Shown here one piece after another: positions 46,835 to 60,000 of a DNA stretch of 64,000 bases. This DNA is from Phytoseiulus persimilis (taxonomy: Eukaryota; Arthropoda; Arachnida; Mesostigmata; Phytoseiidae). The stretch lies in contig CM075102.1 in NCBI GenBank assembly GCA_037576195.1, positions 26,098,745 through 26,162,744 of the forward strand, written 5' to 3'. Below the pieces are notes generated by a model. It had not been told where the DNA came from. It was given only the letters and a program-made list of their open reading frames with translations, and made no database searches. The first letter of the stretch is position 1. Each line of letters begins with the position of its first letter. The translations under genes and the position numbers were made by a program.

Positions 46835-49800
46835 CAAGAGTTCGCGCCGCTGTGAGCCGTGTTCGGAAGCGCGCCTGGTCCGCGTCCAGTCTGGGACGCC
46901 GACGAAGAAGTTCGTCGAGGCGGATCATGTTAATATACTCGGAACAAGGTCTTGAAAACAGTGCCGCCAACCGCAATTTAGTCCGTTGGCCGGCAACCGC
47001 AGAAACCGTCCGCCAAAGAAGATCGAATCGCACTATCTGCCTGAAACCTTCCATCTGTTCCTTTGTCTGTTGGGTGGTTACTCCGACATTTCCTCCGGTC
47101 GGTTTCTTGACTGGCGGTATCAGATCGGATTCCGGCTTCAAAGTACATGGATTCGCATGTTTTTGAAAAGTCGCCATGTGGTTGCCGACACAAAACCAAA
47201 AACTCCGTTTAGAGTAACTGGCCTGTGGATGCGTTCGATTGTCTGAGCGTGTTTCTGCGGCGACTCCTTCGCTGTGACGTGCCGATCCTCAGGGACAATT
47301 GAATAGCTCAGTGTGTGGATGCGTTAGTCTCAAATGTTCAAGATGACTGCATCTCAATTCATCGGCAAGTGGTGCGTTGTGAGAGAACTTATTGCACCGC
47401 TGTGTCGAGTATCATGTACCTCATGCTGTTAGTAACCTGAATCACCTATCTCGATTCACAGGAACAGGTCCTGCTGGAGAACGAAGGTCAAACTGTTTAG
47501 GTGGTCTCCGCTGTCAGAGTTCAGGTTCCCCGCACCGTTTGTAAATATAGTGCCAACGGACGAATAAACTAAGTTAACACTGGAGTCGGCGTCATTCCTG
47601 CATCGGACCGCTCGCGCGGTCGGGCGGTGATTCTGCAGAATCTCGTTACCAATGAACAGATACACTCAATAGCTGTTCGATTAAAGTATAATTGGGCCAC
47701 GTCGCAGTTTGATATGATGGCGGTGGGTAGGAATCCTTGGATCTGCGTCGAAGGCTCAGAGTGATGCGGGCACGAGAGACCTGTATCCATTTATCTACAT
47801 ATGCGTCGACCCATTCATTTCAATCTTCCCATCTATCTATGTGAAAATCCATCTAACCAGCTAGTGTGGGCTAACGTCTCTCCAGCGGGCTGCCTGCGTG
47901 CCTGCGAGCCGATTGGCCGGCCAAGGTGAGCAGACAGGCAAGTAGGTGGTAACGGTGCTGACAAACTGAGTGCACATTCCCAATATAGGTCACAAACGTT
48001 GAGAATATATGTTGTCGCTACCGACCGGTTACGTTCGAGAGTAAGACGGCCATGTTCGTCGGCGGCATCACCTATGGCATCGATTGATAATGTGTCAAAA
48101 ACTGTTTCTGCTGTAAGAGTCGAGGTTCCTTCAGAATTCGTTAATCTGGAGCTTTGTGTGGGCGGGAATTATTCATCCCTGATCTTTCCGTCCGCCTGTC
48201 TGTGAATCCTTCCGGATGTTCGTCACCTGTGTGCAGGGTAGCTTGCCGCTCGTTGAATATTCACGATTTGGCTTCTTATGCTTTGAGCGCGGGAGATGGA
48301 TGCTTGCATTTCAGACCGACAGACAGGCTGGGCGCAGAAGAGCCGAACGAACGCTTTGGTAGGCTCGGAGGAGCTAAACCCTGGCGCGCGTGGTGATGCT
48401 CTGGCGATGAATCGAGTGCGTGTAACAAAGCAACGAGAGGCAATCAGGCTCGTCGCGGATCCATCGTAGCGCCTTCCGTCTCGGGTTTCTCGCGAGTCGC
48501 GACCCAACTCACGTTCGATTCCCAGAGCGCTAGAAAAAATGCGAACTCGAACCAGAACGGATGAAGGCAAATCGAAGATCGACCAGAATTGCATCGAGAT
48601 CATGCTCCCCCAGTTCCCCGCCGTTACTGTCGGAGGGCGACGCATCCCACAGTACAACTGCTTCTCGCGACTCTCATGGCACAGACTTGCATCACGATGC
48701 GAAACCCTAATCCCGAATCTTGTCAGGAGAACTAGCGACTCGTTCCCTCGCTCCGAATCGGAACATTTTATTCCTGACCACGACACAGAGTCACCGCATG
48801 CTCTGTGATTGCGGGTCATGCCCGTATATTCTCGGATCCACCAGAACTTCCCCGTCCATCAGCCCGTTTATTGGGGAACACCTCGACCTGATCATAAGAA
48901 GGCATGAAACTGTTTTTCCTCAACCTCCCGTATATTGGGAAGTGCCTCCCGACCGGAGAAAACTTGGCACATCAACAGCGCTCTCGTCAGCTGATATCCA
49001 TCCCGAAAAGTAAGTTTGATCTCTCCGCGATAGCGGCGAACAGGTCGAGAATTTCAGAAGTGTAAGGGTGCTCCAATCTGACAGGTATTGAACTCTCGAA
49101 TTGACGGATGTTATCCTGGATACGTTCCGCTTCGAAATATCTGCTACATACGACGCCTGATACAATATATGTACACAGCGGCTCGTCTTGTTGCCAAATC
49201 CGCCGTCTCCGCCGATGGCTCTAGCCGGGAGAGCCGTGGCGGGGGAGTCAGCGGCTAGCGTTTCGCTACAATCCGGACTCCGGTGGACCTAATGAAAATG
49301 AGTACATAGGGATATTCACACTCTCACGAACAAACTCGCTCAAGTGTGTATGAGCAATGTCAGTTGCAATGTGTGGCAACTGATGGCCCTGGCCTGACAT
49401 TATGATTTGCTTGTACTCGGTGCCTGAGATGCTCGATTCGTTTCGTTTTCTCTTCTATCTGCGATGTGCTTCTGGCATCCCCGCCGCCAGGTTTGTCAGC
49501 CGTCGCCCGTCAATTGGGTTTCGGGCTCAAGTGGCAGCACAGAGCGGGCATATTTGAGTTTGCAGAGATGTTTGCAGAGAGCGGCAGGGCCTCAAAACTG
49601 CTATGAGACCACCTAGAGCCCTGACCCGCCTGAGTGACGCAAATACGCACACCGCACCTCACTATATAGATAGAGCATTGGATTGAGTCATGTTGGTGTT
49701 CTTCTTCTGCTGATGGCATCGACGCTGTGCACAGGGAGGATTCTAGCTCCGAAGGAATGATCTGTATCAGCCTCGGTTGGTGCATCGAAATCACTCAATC

Positions 49801-52800
49801 TCGCCCACGAAGACCTAGAATCTCCGAGAATCATTCGGTTTCAAGGAGATATCGGAACAGTTCGCACAACGTTCGATTTCAGGCCACTCGACGAATTAGC
49901 AGCAAATGCCGAGCTCGTTCCTTAATGTACTGTTGGAATCAAAAGAAATATCGAGAGCGGTTAGCTCATTAGAACTGCGTTACCGAGCTACGTCCTCCTT
50001 TGCTGCCTCTCCTATCAGAACCTGAGACTGGACACCATACTGTGGGGTGAATACATCTCGGAGGATTGTTTCGGAGCTGGATGTATTCAATGAGAAGACC
50101 GAAATATCCTTCTATAGAAGACTTCTCCGGAGACAGGTGGTAGGGATCTGCTCGACTGCGGCAATAATGTAACGGAATGTGGGTACAAAATATGATCATA
50201 ACTGAGACAGACGCTCCGTCGCTACTGTAAGAGACATAGAATGAAATACTCGATTAGAAAAGTTCCGCTCCAGGTGTTCGCCAAGCGAACAGATTTATTT
50301 TTTACTCTCGAGATGTCCCGTGGCTCCCGATTTTCACCACGATCGAAATCGTTCATGTCAACATTGTCACTTTGCGCTGCCAAGCAGTTTCCAGTGATTT
50401 TGATAGGGTCCGCTATCGGAGACCTGTTCATGCGCTCTCCCTGCGGCGGGTCCACTCTGTCTGCTGCAGACCATATTGTGCTCCCGTGAATCATGATTCT
50501 CCGATACCAAGTAGCAGTTGTTGCCAATCAGTTATCGGAGCGAAGCTAGCTTTGATCAAACGAACAAATGAATGGATGATTGAACGAGCGGATTGTGCGA
50601 AAATTATTCATGGCTATACGATTTGCCGCGGCATGTTCGCTTTTGCCTGATTAGGAAGCGGCGCAGCACGCGCGAAGAGACGGTACAGGACTCCGACCGG
50701 CTACGCTACGCAAGAACATGAACTGCCCCGACTTTCAAACACCTTGCGATCTGTCACACGGATTGCATCTTTGACTCGAGAGTGTGGATCTGAAACGTGA
50801 TCGACGTGCACAGAATTTATAGGAGTTGGGGATCTCGAAGCACCCCATCAGTCCGAGTCTGATGTTGAGCCGACTGCTGTTCCCAGGCGACGTTTCGGGT
50901 CGAATCGATCGCTCCATGATCGCTCAGTTTCCAAAGCAACCCACAGTCCTTGGCACTCCTACTCGTTTTTGTCTCAGCAACAAACTCCAGCTCTCAGGCT
51001 CCATTTGTTTCCCGGGATAACTTGGACTCGTTGCGGCGCTTCCGCGTGGCCTCCGAGTTGCTTCCATAGTACAGGAGGAATCATCGCTCCGCCCTCGTCG
51101 CACTCAAATCGAGACGACCGTAATATCCACCGATCGGAGGGGCGAGGGCCAATCTGGCGCCTGTTCCGGATTTTGGAATTTCTCGAACAAAGTGACCTAT
51201 GACTTAGCTGGCACTGCTGTTTCCCCCGAGTCCGCCCGCTGCGAGGAACGAGCAAGCGTTCAGGCAAGGAAGCAAACAAGCAAGTGAGAAGAAGAATTAT
51301 TTTTAGATCTTGCATTCGGGTGCTAACTCACAAATGAAAAAGAGAAACACGTTCCTACCCTCTACCAGAAGCCTCTGGCCAAAGCTTCTCTCGGCGGTTG
51401 TTATGCCACTGCGCCCTCCATTATGAGGCCAAACCAACAAGAGTGCTTGGTCTCTGGTTCTATGTTTCCGCTCGCTGCCGAGCGGCTATCACTGCGATTC
51501 ATCAAAGGCCTTCTCGCATTCATCTCAAGTCAAATGAACCGAATCGGTTCGGGTTTTCGCTCTACCTGCCGGAAGGCTGCCGGTCGCTTCAAAGCGAGGC
51601 ATCCGAGATGAGTTCCAAACGACGTTCACAGAATCTCACTCCGGACTCCCCGAAAAGATCCGAGCTCGTAAGCGGTCGAGATTCGAGGGAGAGATTCATC
51701 CGGAGATACCAGCTGTCTCGTTCCGAACATCTCCGAGGTCCTTGCTGTACATTTCGAGTGTTTGACACTTCGAGCGATCACGGTAACAGGGACACATTTT
51801 TCGCAGGCGCGGGCATCCTACGAAAGCACTATTTTTCCGCCGCCGCCGCACTGCCCGGGCTACAGTCATCGCACTAGGCTCGAAAATCCGGAGCTCCCGG
51901 GATAAATCCTCGTTCCGCAGAACACGGCTCCGACACTGAGCACAAGCTCCTTTTTTGGAACAGCTATGTATAGCACGTTGTCACGAATCGTTCACATACG
52001 AAAAATGACGCTGCACCGGGACGAGATGTGTGGTTCTGCAAGGAACACATCGTCTGGCTGGAAACACACAGAGGGTGAAGGTCAGAGCGATCCCCAACGG
52101 ATTCCCGTTGATGAAGAGGCGTCGTTGAGGTGGAATCGACGACAAACTCAAAGTGCTCGATCTTCGCGTTGAGATGGAGAACTGTTTTGTGGAGCATTCG
52201 TTGCGGATGAATCAGAGAAAGCGTGCAATCAAACGGATCTCTGTCTCGAGGAAAAAGCTCCCCCATTGGAGCTCGATGTCAAATGCGCGTCGGTTTGCGA
52301 ACAACAAGTGCAATGTGGATGTGGGAGCTGTCAAGCTCCAAGCAAAACTTTGGAAAAGCAAACAGAACATTGTTCCGATGTAGTTCACCGTTCTGGACAT
52401 GAATATTTGAGTGACCATAGTGTGTGTGAAGTTTTTTCCCGCGTGCACAAGTATCCCGTTTATCGAGAAACGCTCCTGAATGAGTACCGCTGTAAGGGCC
52501 CAACTGAGAGATCGCTTACGAGTCCTGTTGTCACTGCTGTTGCTGAAAAGTGAGTTTATATGCTGTTGTTCTAGCCGTTCGAGAGGTGTGCGCGGGGGGA
52601 ATTCTCGTCGGCGAAGCTTCGAGAAACCTTCGCGGAACTCAGAACTTCGAAGAGTTCATGAATCCCTTTTGTTGGCGGGGTCGCCGAATCGAGTTTCCTA
52701 ATCTACCGTTCCACAGATAATAGGTTTCCCACGAGCTCGACATGAAACTCATGGCCCTTCTGGTTTCTTCTCGGAACGTTCGAGGATTTCGAAGACGAAT

Positions 52801-54480
52801 GGATCGCAAATGCACGCGTAAATGAAAGACCATCTATGGACAAGAGCTCGTTGTTTACCTCGGTCCATTTTCTTGAAGTGTTTCCTTCCGCTTGTCTCGC
52901 GACTTTGCTTTTTCCTAAACCAACATTATTTTCCGCTCGAAGCGTCTTGTTTCTGTCGTCATACGTTTGTGAGGAGACGCGAAGACGACGATGGCGTCTG
53001 TGTTTGTTACCACGGGCGAAGACTCCTTTCGTTCTCGACTAGAGATGAGATGAATTGCTGGAGGAGATCGCGTTAGGAATTTCATCCCGGCTTACAAGTT
53101 TTTGCTGCAACGTGATTTTCCCGACGCTCCGAGGTGCTTTCGTGAAAGTGTGCAGGGTCTTGGGGGGACAGACCGCGCAAACAAACGAGTAAACCCTACC
53201 CAAACCCCCGCTGTTTGTTCTGCGCACCGAAACGATATCTTCTTGGTTATGTTCGCGCCACCTCCCCCTCTTTTCTCTCCCAGCTCGAGGGCTTGTCAAC
53301 AACGCGAGTTTATGTTCCGGTTGTTGCATCAAGTTCCGCATCCGTGTGTTGGATTCTTCCTTCGACTTCCGTTTAAGAGCTCCGTGGATGTCCAGCTCAT
53401 TCCAGAGTAGATCTCTGGGGAGTGTTGAGCTTTTCCAGAGAATGGTAACTTGGTCTTTGATACTCAGATTTCGTGCGACGTACTCGACCAATCTGACTTT
53501 CGCGTGCTGGATGTTCTCTCTGCTTTCGACGAGAAGGGCTGGGCTCACTTGGGGGCACTCTTAGCCGATAACCGGAGCGATGCGAATCACTCGAAGAAGA
53601 GGACAGCATCGAGATAGCCAGCTCTTACTCAGACCTGGGGAATCGGTTGAACACAGGCTCAACAGGTTCCGTGACGTCTCCGGCTCCGTGGTGGCTCTGC
53701 CCGGGCGTGAACACCGACGGAACAGTCAGGTGGAATCGCGAGTGCAAGGCACTCTGGTCTGGGTTCCGACGAATCTCGCCGGGAGCGAACAGAAACTACT
53801 GCTCTCGCTCTCGTTGTCGTTGAAGTCCAGCTGCGCGCAAGAGTGGTTTACCGATAGTTGATCACAATGATGATGGTGGTAGTGGTGATGATATTGCGGT
53901 GTTGGCAGAGGCTGGCGACCACAGCTAGAAAGCGGCCGATCGCCGCGAGAGGCGACTAGCTGGTGAAAATGTAGGCAAACAAACAGGCTGGCTGGCGATT
54001 GAACGAGCACGGAAGGGAGCGCGGGGACATGTGAGCGAGAAAAAAAAGCAAATTATTTGAAAAGCACGCGTGCTCACTTCCTCGTTTCTATTGGGATCGT
54101 CGTGGGCCATTCAATGATAGCCGTTTGCAAGCGCGAGCAACGACAAGCAAGCGGTATTGTGTATCCTCTCCGCGTCTCCTCTCCGTGACTAGTGCTGGCA
54201 GCAACGACGGTCGGGTGGTCGGCGGTGGCGATGGTAGCGATGGTGGTGGTGTTGTTTCTCCGCCGTTGATCGAATATGGAACGCCGACGTTGTAAGTCAG
54301 CACGTCATTGTATCCAGAAGCGTTTAAGCAACGACCACCAGCAAGCACGGCAAAGACAACCCCCGAACAGTCGTAGCACCGGACTGTGACTGCTTCCGCC
54401 AGTTCGAGTGGCGGGTGGAGCAGCTCGCCGTCGAGAATCCGACCGAGCCAGCCAGTCGGGAAGGCTAGCAGTTAGGCAGC

Positions 54481-54571
54481 CAACCACCACCACCGCAACA
54501 ACAACGACAACAACACCGACGACGACGACGACGACCACCACCACCACCACGACCACCACCACCACCACCGC
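54481..54571. repeat. CAC/CAA/CGA triplet low-complexity tract
   Basis: About 90 bases made almost only of CAC, CAA and CGA triplets. Probably an untranslated or promoter-proximal microsatellite. Confidence 0.85.
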
Positions 54572-55142
54572 TGTTGGCTTCACATTGCTTCGGCTTCTAT
54601 CAGCGACGTTCATCCTGGAAGCGCATGCGATCCAAGACGCTCGCGACCCGAGCCTGACGGCCCAGAGAACGCGAGGGGAGAATATTCGGCCTCCGCTGCT
54701 CGCTGCCCGACCAAGTGTCAAGCACCGATCGGGCTTTCCCCAATCGGAAATTACCTCTCGGTCAAGTCCTAGTTTATTTGTTGCTTCTTCTCCGGACGGT
54801 GGTCGTTCGTTGACGTAGTTGGTCGGCGTTATTGACGTTGTGCTTGTTTTGTTGGTTTGTTGTTGCTCGGACTAAGAATCCACTGCGACCAACTAGCTGG
54901 CTGACTCCGCTGATCCTTCATCTCGAATACGATGTGAGTGTTGCTTACTAGTGAGTGCTCTCTCTCTCTCCTACGCGATCATCCATTCAATTAGTCGCTC
55001 GACCGAGAAGCTAACGGATCCAGCGAAGAACAGTCGGCGCTGTTCGACGGCTTCAACTGCTTTTGGATGTTTGGATCTTTGAGGAAAGTGTCAAACGGAC
55101 CTAGAAGCGGATCGATCGTCAAATATTTCGAGGGATAAAGCA

Positions 55143-55158
55143 CGCGCGCGCGCGCGCG
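55143..55158. repeat. (CG)8 dinucleotide run
   Basis: Eight uninterrupted CG dinucleotides, an alternating purine-pyrimidine run of the kind that can adopt Z-DNA. GCC/GTC triplet runs follow about 50 bases downstream. Confidence 0.85.
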
Positions 55159-55403
55159 ATACCGCTGTGCTCGCGGCCGTCGACAGTGTGCTTGCGGCCG
55201 CCGCTGCCGCCGCCGCCGTCGTCGTCGTCGTTCGTGTTGTCAAAGTGTCTGCTCAAGTGAATTCTATCAGCGACCCCTTAGCGTAGCCGTGGATCTCCTG
55301 AACTGCGCGGGGGGCGGCCGTCGAAGGCCTGCTGCGGGTGGAGGGAAAGCTCCTCCTGCCTCCGCTGTTCTTGATCCAGGAACAGCGGATTCGAGGCAGA
55401 GAG

Positions 55404-57070
55404 ATGGAGAGTCGTCTCCCCCCGGCGGCGAGCATCACCACCACCAGCCTAGCAGAGGCCCTGCGGAAGGATTCCATCGAGGTGAGTACCCAGGTTCTAG
55501 AGAAGTAGGTTTAAGGTAGCTCCGGCAGTATGTGTTACTGGCCGAGCTGTTGCGGACTCCGATCAGTCAACGAGAGCGTTCTCATCTCCGACAGGCCACT
55601 CGGGATATGTACGCCCTAAGGGTGTCTTATGGAAGTCGCTCGCACCGCAACAGTGTAGTCGGTGTTCTGATATTTAGAATCAGCACGGCGTGACTGATGA
55701 GTAGACACGTCGATAGTGGGCTTATCCGGTTCTGAAGAAGATGTTCGATATTGGAAGGGACGGAAAACTCGACGGAGATAAGGGAACGACGCGGCTCAGT
55801 CGCACTTGACTGCTGATTCTTAAATTGGTTGAGTAAGTGAGTCGGTAAGGAGCCACGGCACGGATGTATTGCTGTGAGAACGGACGGAGGGTTCACTCGC
55901 TGCTCGGCCCGGAAAAGGGTGAGAGTCCGACCGAGGAGGGTCTTCAGAACGGCGGCGAGGGCTCCCGCGACGTCCTCAGCTCCGAACACCATCCACCCCA
56001 CCTCGCGTTTGTTCGGAACGTGCCCCGACGGCCCGCTCGCCACCCGCCGTGTGAATGTGTTCCCGCTCTCTTGCCACTGGCGACTGCCGGGCCCTCTTCC
56101 GCGAGCCTGTTTCGGGCCTCTCTCGGCCAGCTCCCTCTTCCGCCCCCCCTCCGCCCCACCCCACACCCGCCGACTTTGCTGGTGAGGGCAAAAACAAGGG
56201 AGGGCACGGCTGGTGGAGGGAGATGTAACGGCCGCCGCCATCTTGAGGAAAGAGCTCTGGACAACCCTCCGAGAGTCCGCGTTCGGTCTCTGACTGGTGT
56301 GCACTGTCTATCCATCGCTGCGTGTGTGTGTCTGTCTGCCTGCCCGCTTGCCTGACTGCTTGTCTGTTTGTCTGTTTGAGAGCAAGAGTGTGTGGGCTAG
56401 AGCACAGGATTCGAATTGGGTCAAATTGGCGAGAAATAACTCCGGGAAATCAGTGACGGGACGGTGACGCAGTGACTGACTGAACAGTGGCTGAACTTTC
56501 GAGCGACGCGGATTTTTCTCCCCCAACCGCCATGAGGACATGAAACGTAACCAGTGGCCCGGTGTAGCTCGCGGTGTACGACGCCTCGTGCCCCGCAGCG
56601 CCGCTGGCTGCGAACGCGCGGCCCTCGTCGCAGGATTGGACTCTGTTGTTGCGGGTAGAGGGCCGGCGGGCGACCCCCGCCATCCGCCAGGCTGCCGCAC
56701 CGGATCCCGGGAGGCGAGTTGCCTCCCACAAGCCCAACAAGCCTACAACTGATCGAAACGCCGTCGCCCAGTCCGGTGCTGCATCAGCGAAAACCTAAAC
56801 AACATTTACTTGAATCGCCGCCGCCAACGCCGCCGCCGCCGCCGCCGCAGGAGGCACAACAACAGCCGCTGCCGCCGCCGCCGCTACCGTCGCAGAAAAT
56901 CTCCACGACATCGTGCTCTAGTGCAGGAACGACTAGTCCCCGGGACTCAACGACTGAGTCGCCCTCGTCAAACTCGTCGAACGTAATTAATTGCGAGGGG
57001 AGACTCTCGCCGGTGTTGAGCGCTTGTGAAAGGATCCTCCGACGCTGTGCCTGTTGTCCGCGCTGTCGAG
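55404..57070 (+). CDS. First coding exons of an unidentified large gene (partial)
   Basis: Seen: exon 1 is 55404-55481, coding MESRLPPAASITTTSLAEAL and ending KDSIE, then a good donor (GAG/GTGAGT, phase 0). A compatible exon 2 runs 56659-57070, from an AG preceded by a T/G-rich tract to the donor GAG/GTACGT (phase 1). It encodes a Pro/Ser/Gln-rich segment with proline runs (SPPPTPPPPPP), a serine-rich stretch, then LSPVLSACERILRRCACCPRCR, a basic cysteine-rich patch that could be palmitoylated. Triplet GCC/CCG repeats underlie the proline runs. A later candidate exon after a long pyrimidine tract at about 63119 (ADQLSAGSAVKDNKIAVARD) would fit phase 1, but this is unproven. Low-complexity N-terminus plus large introns suggest a regulatory or signalling protein. 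I do not recognise the family. Confidence 0.5.
56811..56896. repeat. GCC/CCG triplet repeats coding for proline runs
   Basis: Two runs of CCG/GCC triplets inside the second coding exon, encoding polyproline stretches. Confidence 0.8.
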
Positions 57071-60000
57071 GTACGTCGATACTTAAATACGGATAGCTCT
57101 CTTCCCTCGAGAGGTCTGCTGATTGTGACGAACCTTAACAGTCGTCACGAGTCAGAGGCCTCACTCAGCGGGCCGTGAGTCCTCTTTTCAAGTGACCTAG
57201 TTATTCGGCCGTCTCGAGCCCATCGCTGACTTTGGCTGGATTTTCTCGTTTTGGAATCCGATCGGAAGCTCGACTAGCTTCCGATGCGCTTCCTCCAGCG
57301 GAGGAACTTCCAACGGCGGACAGATCAGGAACCGCTCCGGCGCAGCGTCCGTTCCCCGATTCCAGAATGCGACCTTTTTGCAACTCCACTAGCCGAGCGT
57401 GAGTTCAGACACGAGGCATTTCTAAACTCCGGGACTCCGACCAAAACTCCGCGAATCAGGGTTCCGAGGCGCGCGGCTTGTTGCGGTTGAGAATGCCTCC
57501 GGAGTTTTCAGATATCCGGACGCAGTGTTCGCAGCGTCTAAAAAGGAAATCACGCGCGCAGAGGTTTCTCAACTTTACAACCCGTTCGTAAACCGTGGGA
57601 TCGGAGGGAAGTTCCTTGGGTCTCGAATCTCCGCGGGAACTTACTGCATAAATCCCCGCTGGCATATCGAGGTTCACTCTTTCGCACGTCTCGTCATGCA
57701 AATTGGCGACAGCTTTTCGTGTCATTACGCTTTATAGAGATTCAAGAATGCAGGTCGTTGCGCGGGCACATCCGCCGGACATCTGTCCCTGATACTGAGC
57801 TGAACAGCCGCGGATGCGGGTCGAAACGTGGAGCTGCAAGCGAGCCAAACGATGGAGTTGACTCGGTGCGATCGTTTAACACGACCTTCTCTGTTTTCTG
57901 GGGCGTCTTGCCTTCTGGAAGAGACGACTCCGCTCACTCGCTGGTCGGCTGGCTGGCTGGCTAGCTAGCTGACTGACCGACAAGCGACGTCAAGGCGCCC
58001 TCTTTCCGGTGGTGTTGTCCTATAGAACGCGTCTTCGTATTTTCACCTCTGGTAATCGCTGCCGCTGTTGCTCTGGCTGCTGCGGCAGTCACTTCGTAAC
58101 TCTTCGTTGATGCGAGTCTCCGGATCGGGAGTGATTTCGAACTTTGGGTTTTGGTCAGCGGGACGCTCCTGGGATTCGCGGGGCAATAGGGACCGAGAAA
58201 AGGGACTCCAATTCACGCCGGCGACCCTTATTTCCGAACTAATGGCATTCTGTCTGTATGTGAGAGCCAAACGTAAGCTCCAGAGCGCTCACTCACATTC
58301 GATGGAAGCCGTGGAAGTTCTCCATAGACCTCCACTCGGTGACGCGACACTGATGGCAGCACCGCTCAATATGATACAATTGTTCCAGATTTTTCTCATT
58401 TGACTCTGAGCGAACGAGAAGCCCATAAAGCGCGCGAAAAGGATCAAATTCATCCTGTTCTCCGTTTGCAATGATTCAGTCGGTGCTCGACTTCAATATC
58501 GGCACGGTAATTAGCAGCTTCGGCAACGAAATTCTCCGCGTCGCATAGTGCGAGCTCCGAGGGCGCCGGCGTTGTTAGACTTTCTTGATTCGGACCAACG
58601 TTCTGTCTTCTCCGAGTGCCGGCCGGAAACGAGGAAAGTCGCTGAAGACATCGGATCCATCGATATCCGCCACATAGCGATCCGAGCAAGCGCTCTCATG
58701 CGCTAAGCCATTAACGGATGGGTTCCGAGCGGCTCTTCGCTCCTCTCGGGGTCGGGCAGCAGCGAGCTCCTGGAAAGACCATTTGGAGCGGCGGCGTCAA
58801 GCTTGCCACCTAGCGATTCCAACGTGAGGAACTTCGTGCAGCACGATGTGCATATTCTCCTACACTGTTCGCCCCCTCATTCGCGGACGCAGTGCTTGTT
58901 GCTCGTCAAGGTTGGAAGTTCGAATGAAGTTATGTCGTTTGCTGCTGCTGCTGTCGACTACTGGCGCTGCCATTCGCCGTGCGTAATTGTGTTACCAGAC
59001 AATTTGCAGGTCGAACGCGCTCCTCTCTCACGGCTTCTCCCGCTGAATTTCTTCCTCCCTCATTTCTCCTCTGGTTTCTCCCGGCTCGCGCGCTAGCCCC
59101 TCCGCTTCCTCACCTGCTCCATCAAACTGCTTCGTCCCGCCACAGCCGAGTTCGCCGAACTCAGCTGTCCTGCCCTCTCGCGTTAGCTGCCCTGTTCGTT
59201 TCGCCCCCCCCCCCCTCGACAGCCATCCCCCGTCTTGCCGCAAGCTCGGAAACCGGCAACGAGGAGAGCTGGGAAGCACACGGACGGAGGCGCGGGAAAA
59301 TCAAAAAGTGAATTCCGATATTTTCGCTGACATTCGAACTCGTCGCGGCAGTCCTCATCGAACATCCGGCGCTTGACGTCGACGGGACCGGTGAATCGTT
59401 TTTGCCATCGTTTTGCAAGAATCCTCATTATTTTCCGTCGACTCTGATTGCGAATGCAAGAACGAGACTGTGACTTGTCTCAGGGCGGACAGTCGGACGG
59501 ACGACACATCCGATGCTGCTAAGCCAGCAACAAGGTTCGAGCGAATTCCCCAGAAGCGAGCCAAGCGCTGTCGGAAGGACTTCTGGACGAGTCGAGCTTC
59601 TCGATTGCCGTTGGGCTCTCCTCCGTACAAACCGCGGAGCTGCTGTGTCGACAAAAGCTTTCTGACTAAAAAGTAAATCAGGCTCGCGAATCGGGACCGG
59701 CGACAAAAACTTCCTTCTTTTGTGAGATCGTCTACCAAACGTCGACGGTCGACGCAAACCCATCGGCGCTCGCGCGCTCGCTTAGTCGATCTCGAGATTC
59801 CATAGCCTGGTGGAAACGCTGCGTCTGACCGCCCAGGTTCGACGACGCCAGTCGGACTGATACAACAAATTGGATATCGAGTGTTGGAGACGTTGCTGCC
59901 GCTGTTAGCGACATCGTCACGCGCGAGTGTCCTGCGAAAACATATCCCTCTGCAAACAAAGATGAGGCACCGATGTTTCCGCCGACACGAGGGGAACTTC

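Larger units (their letters stand above)
46835..55403. other. 8.6-kb stretch without a supportable gene
   Basis: No domain, splice chain or RNA gene recognised on either strand. Frames up to 198 codons (48223-48819 minus) look random. From about 54.4 kb the sequence becomes rich in simple triplet repeats and probably belongs to the 5' part of the gene starting at 55404. A good donor (GAT/GTGAGT) at 54932 may end a noncoding first exon. Confidence 0.45.

Noticed and set aside
48223..48819. 198-codon ORF on the minus strand
   Set aside because: Checked for transposase or kinase motifs; none seen, composition random.
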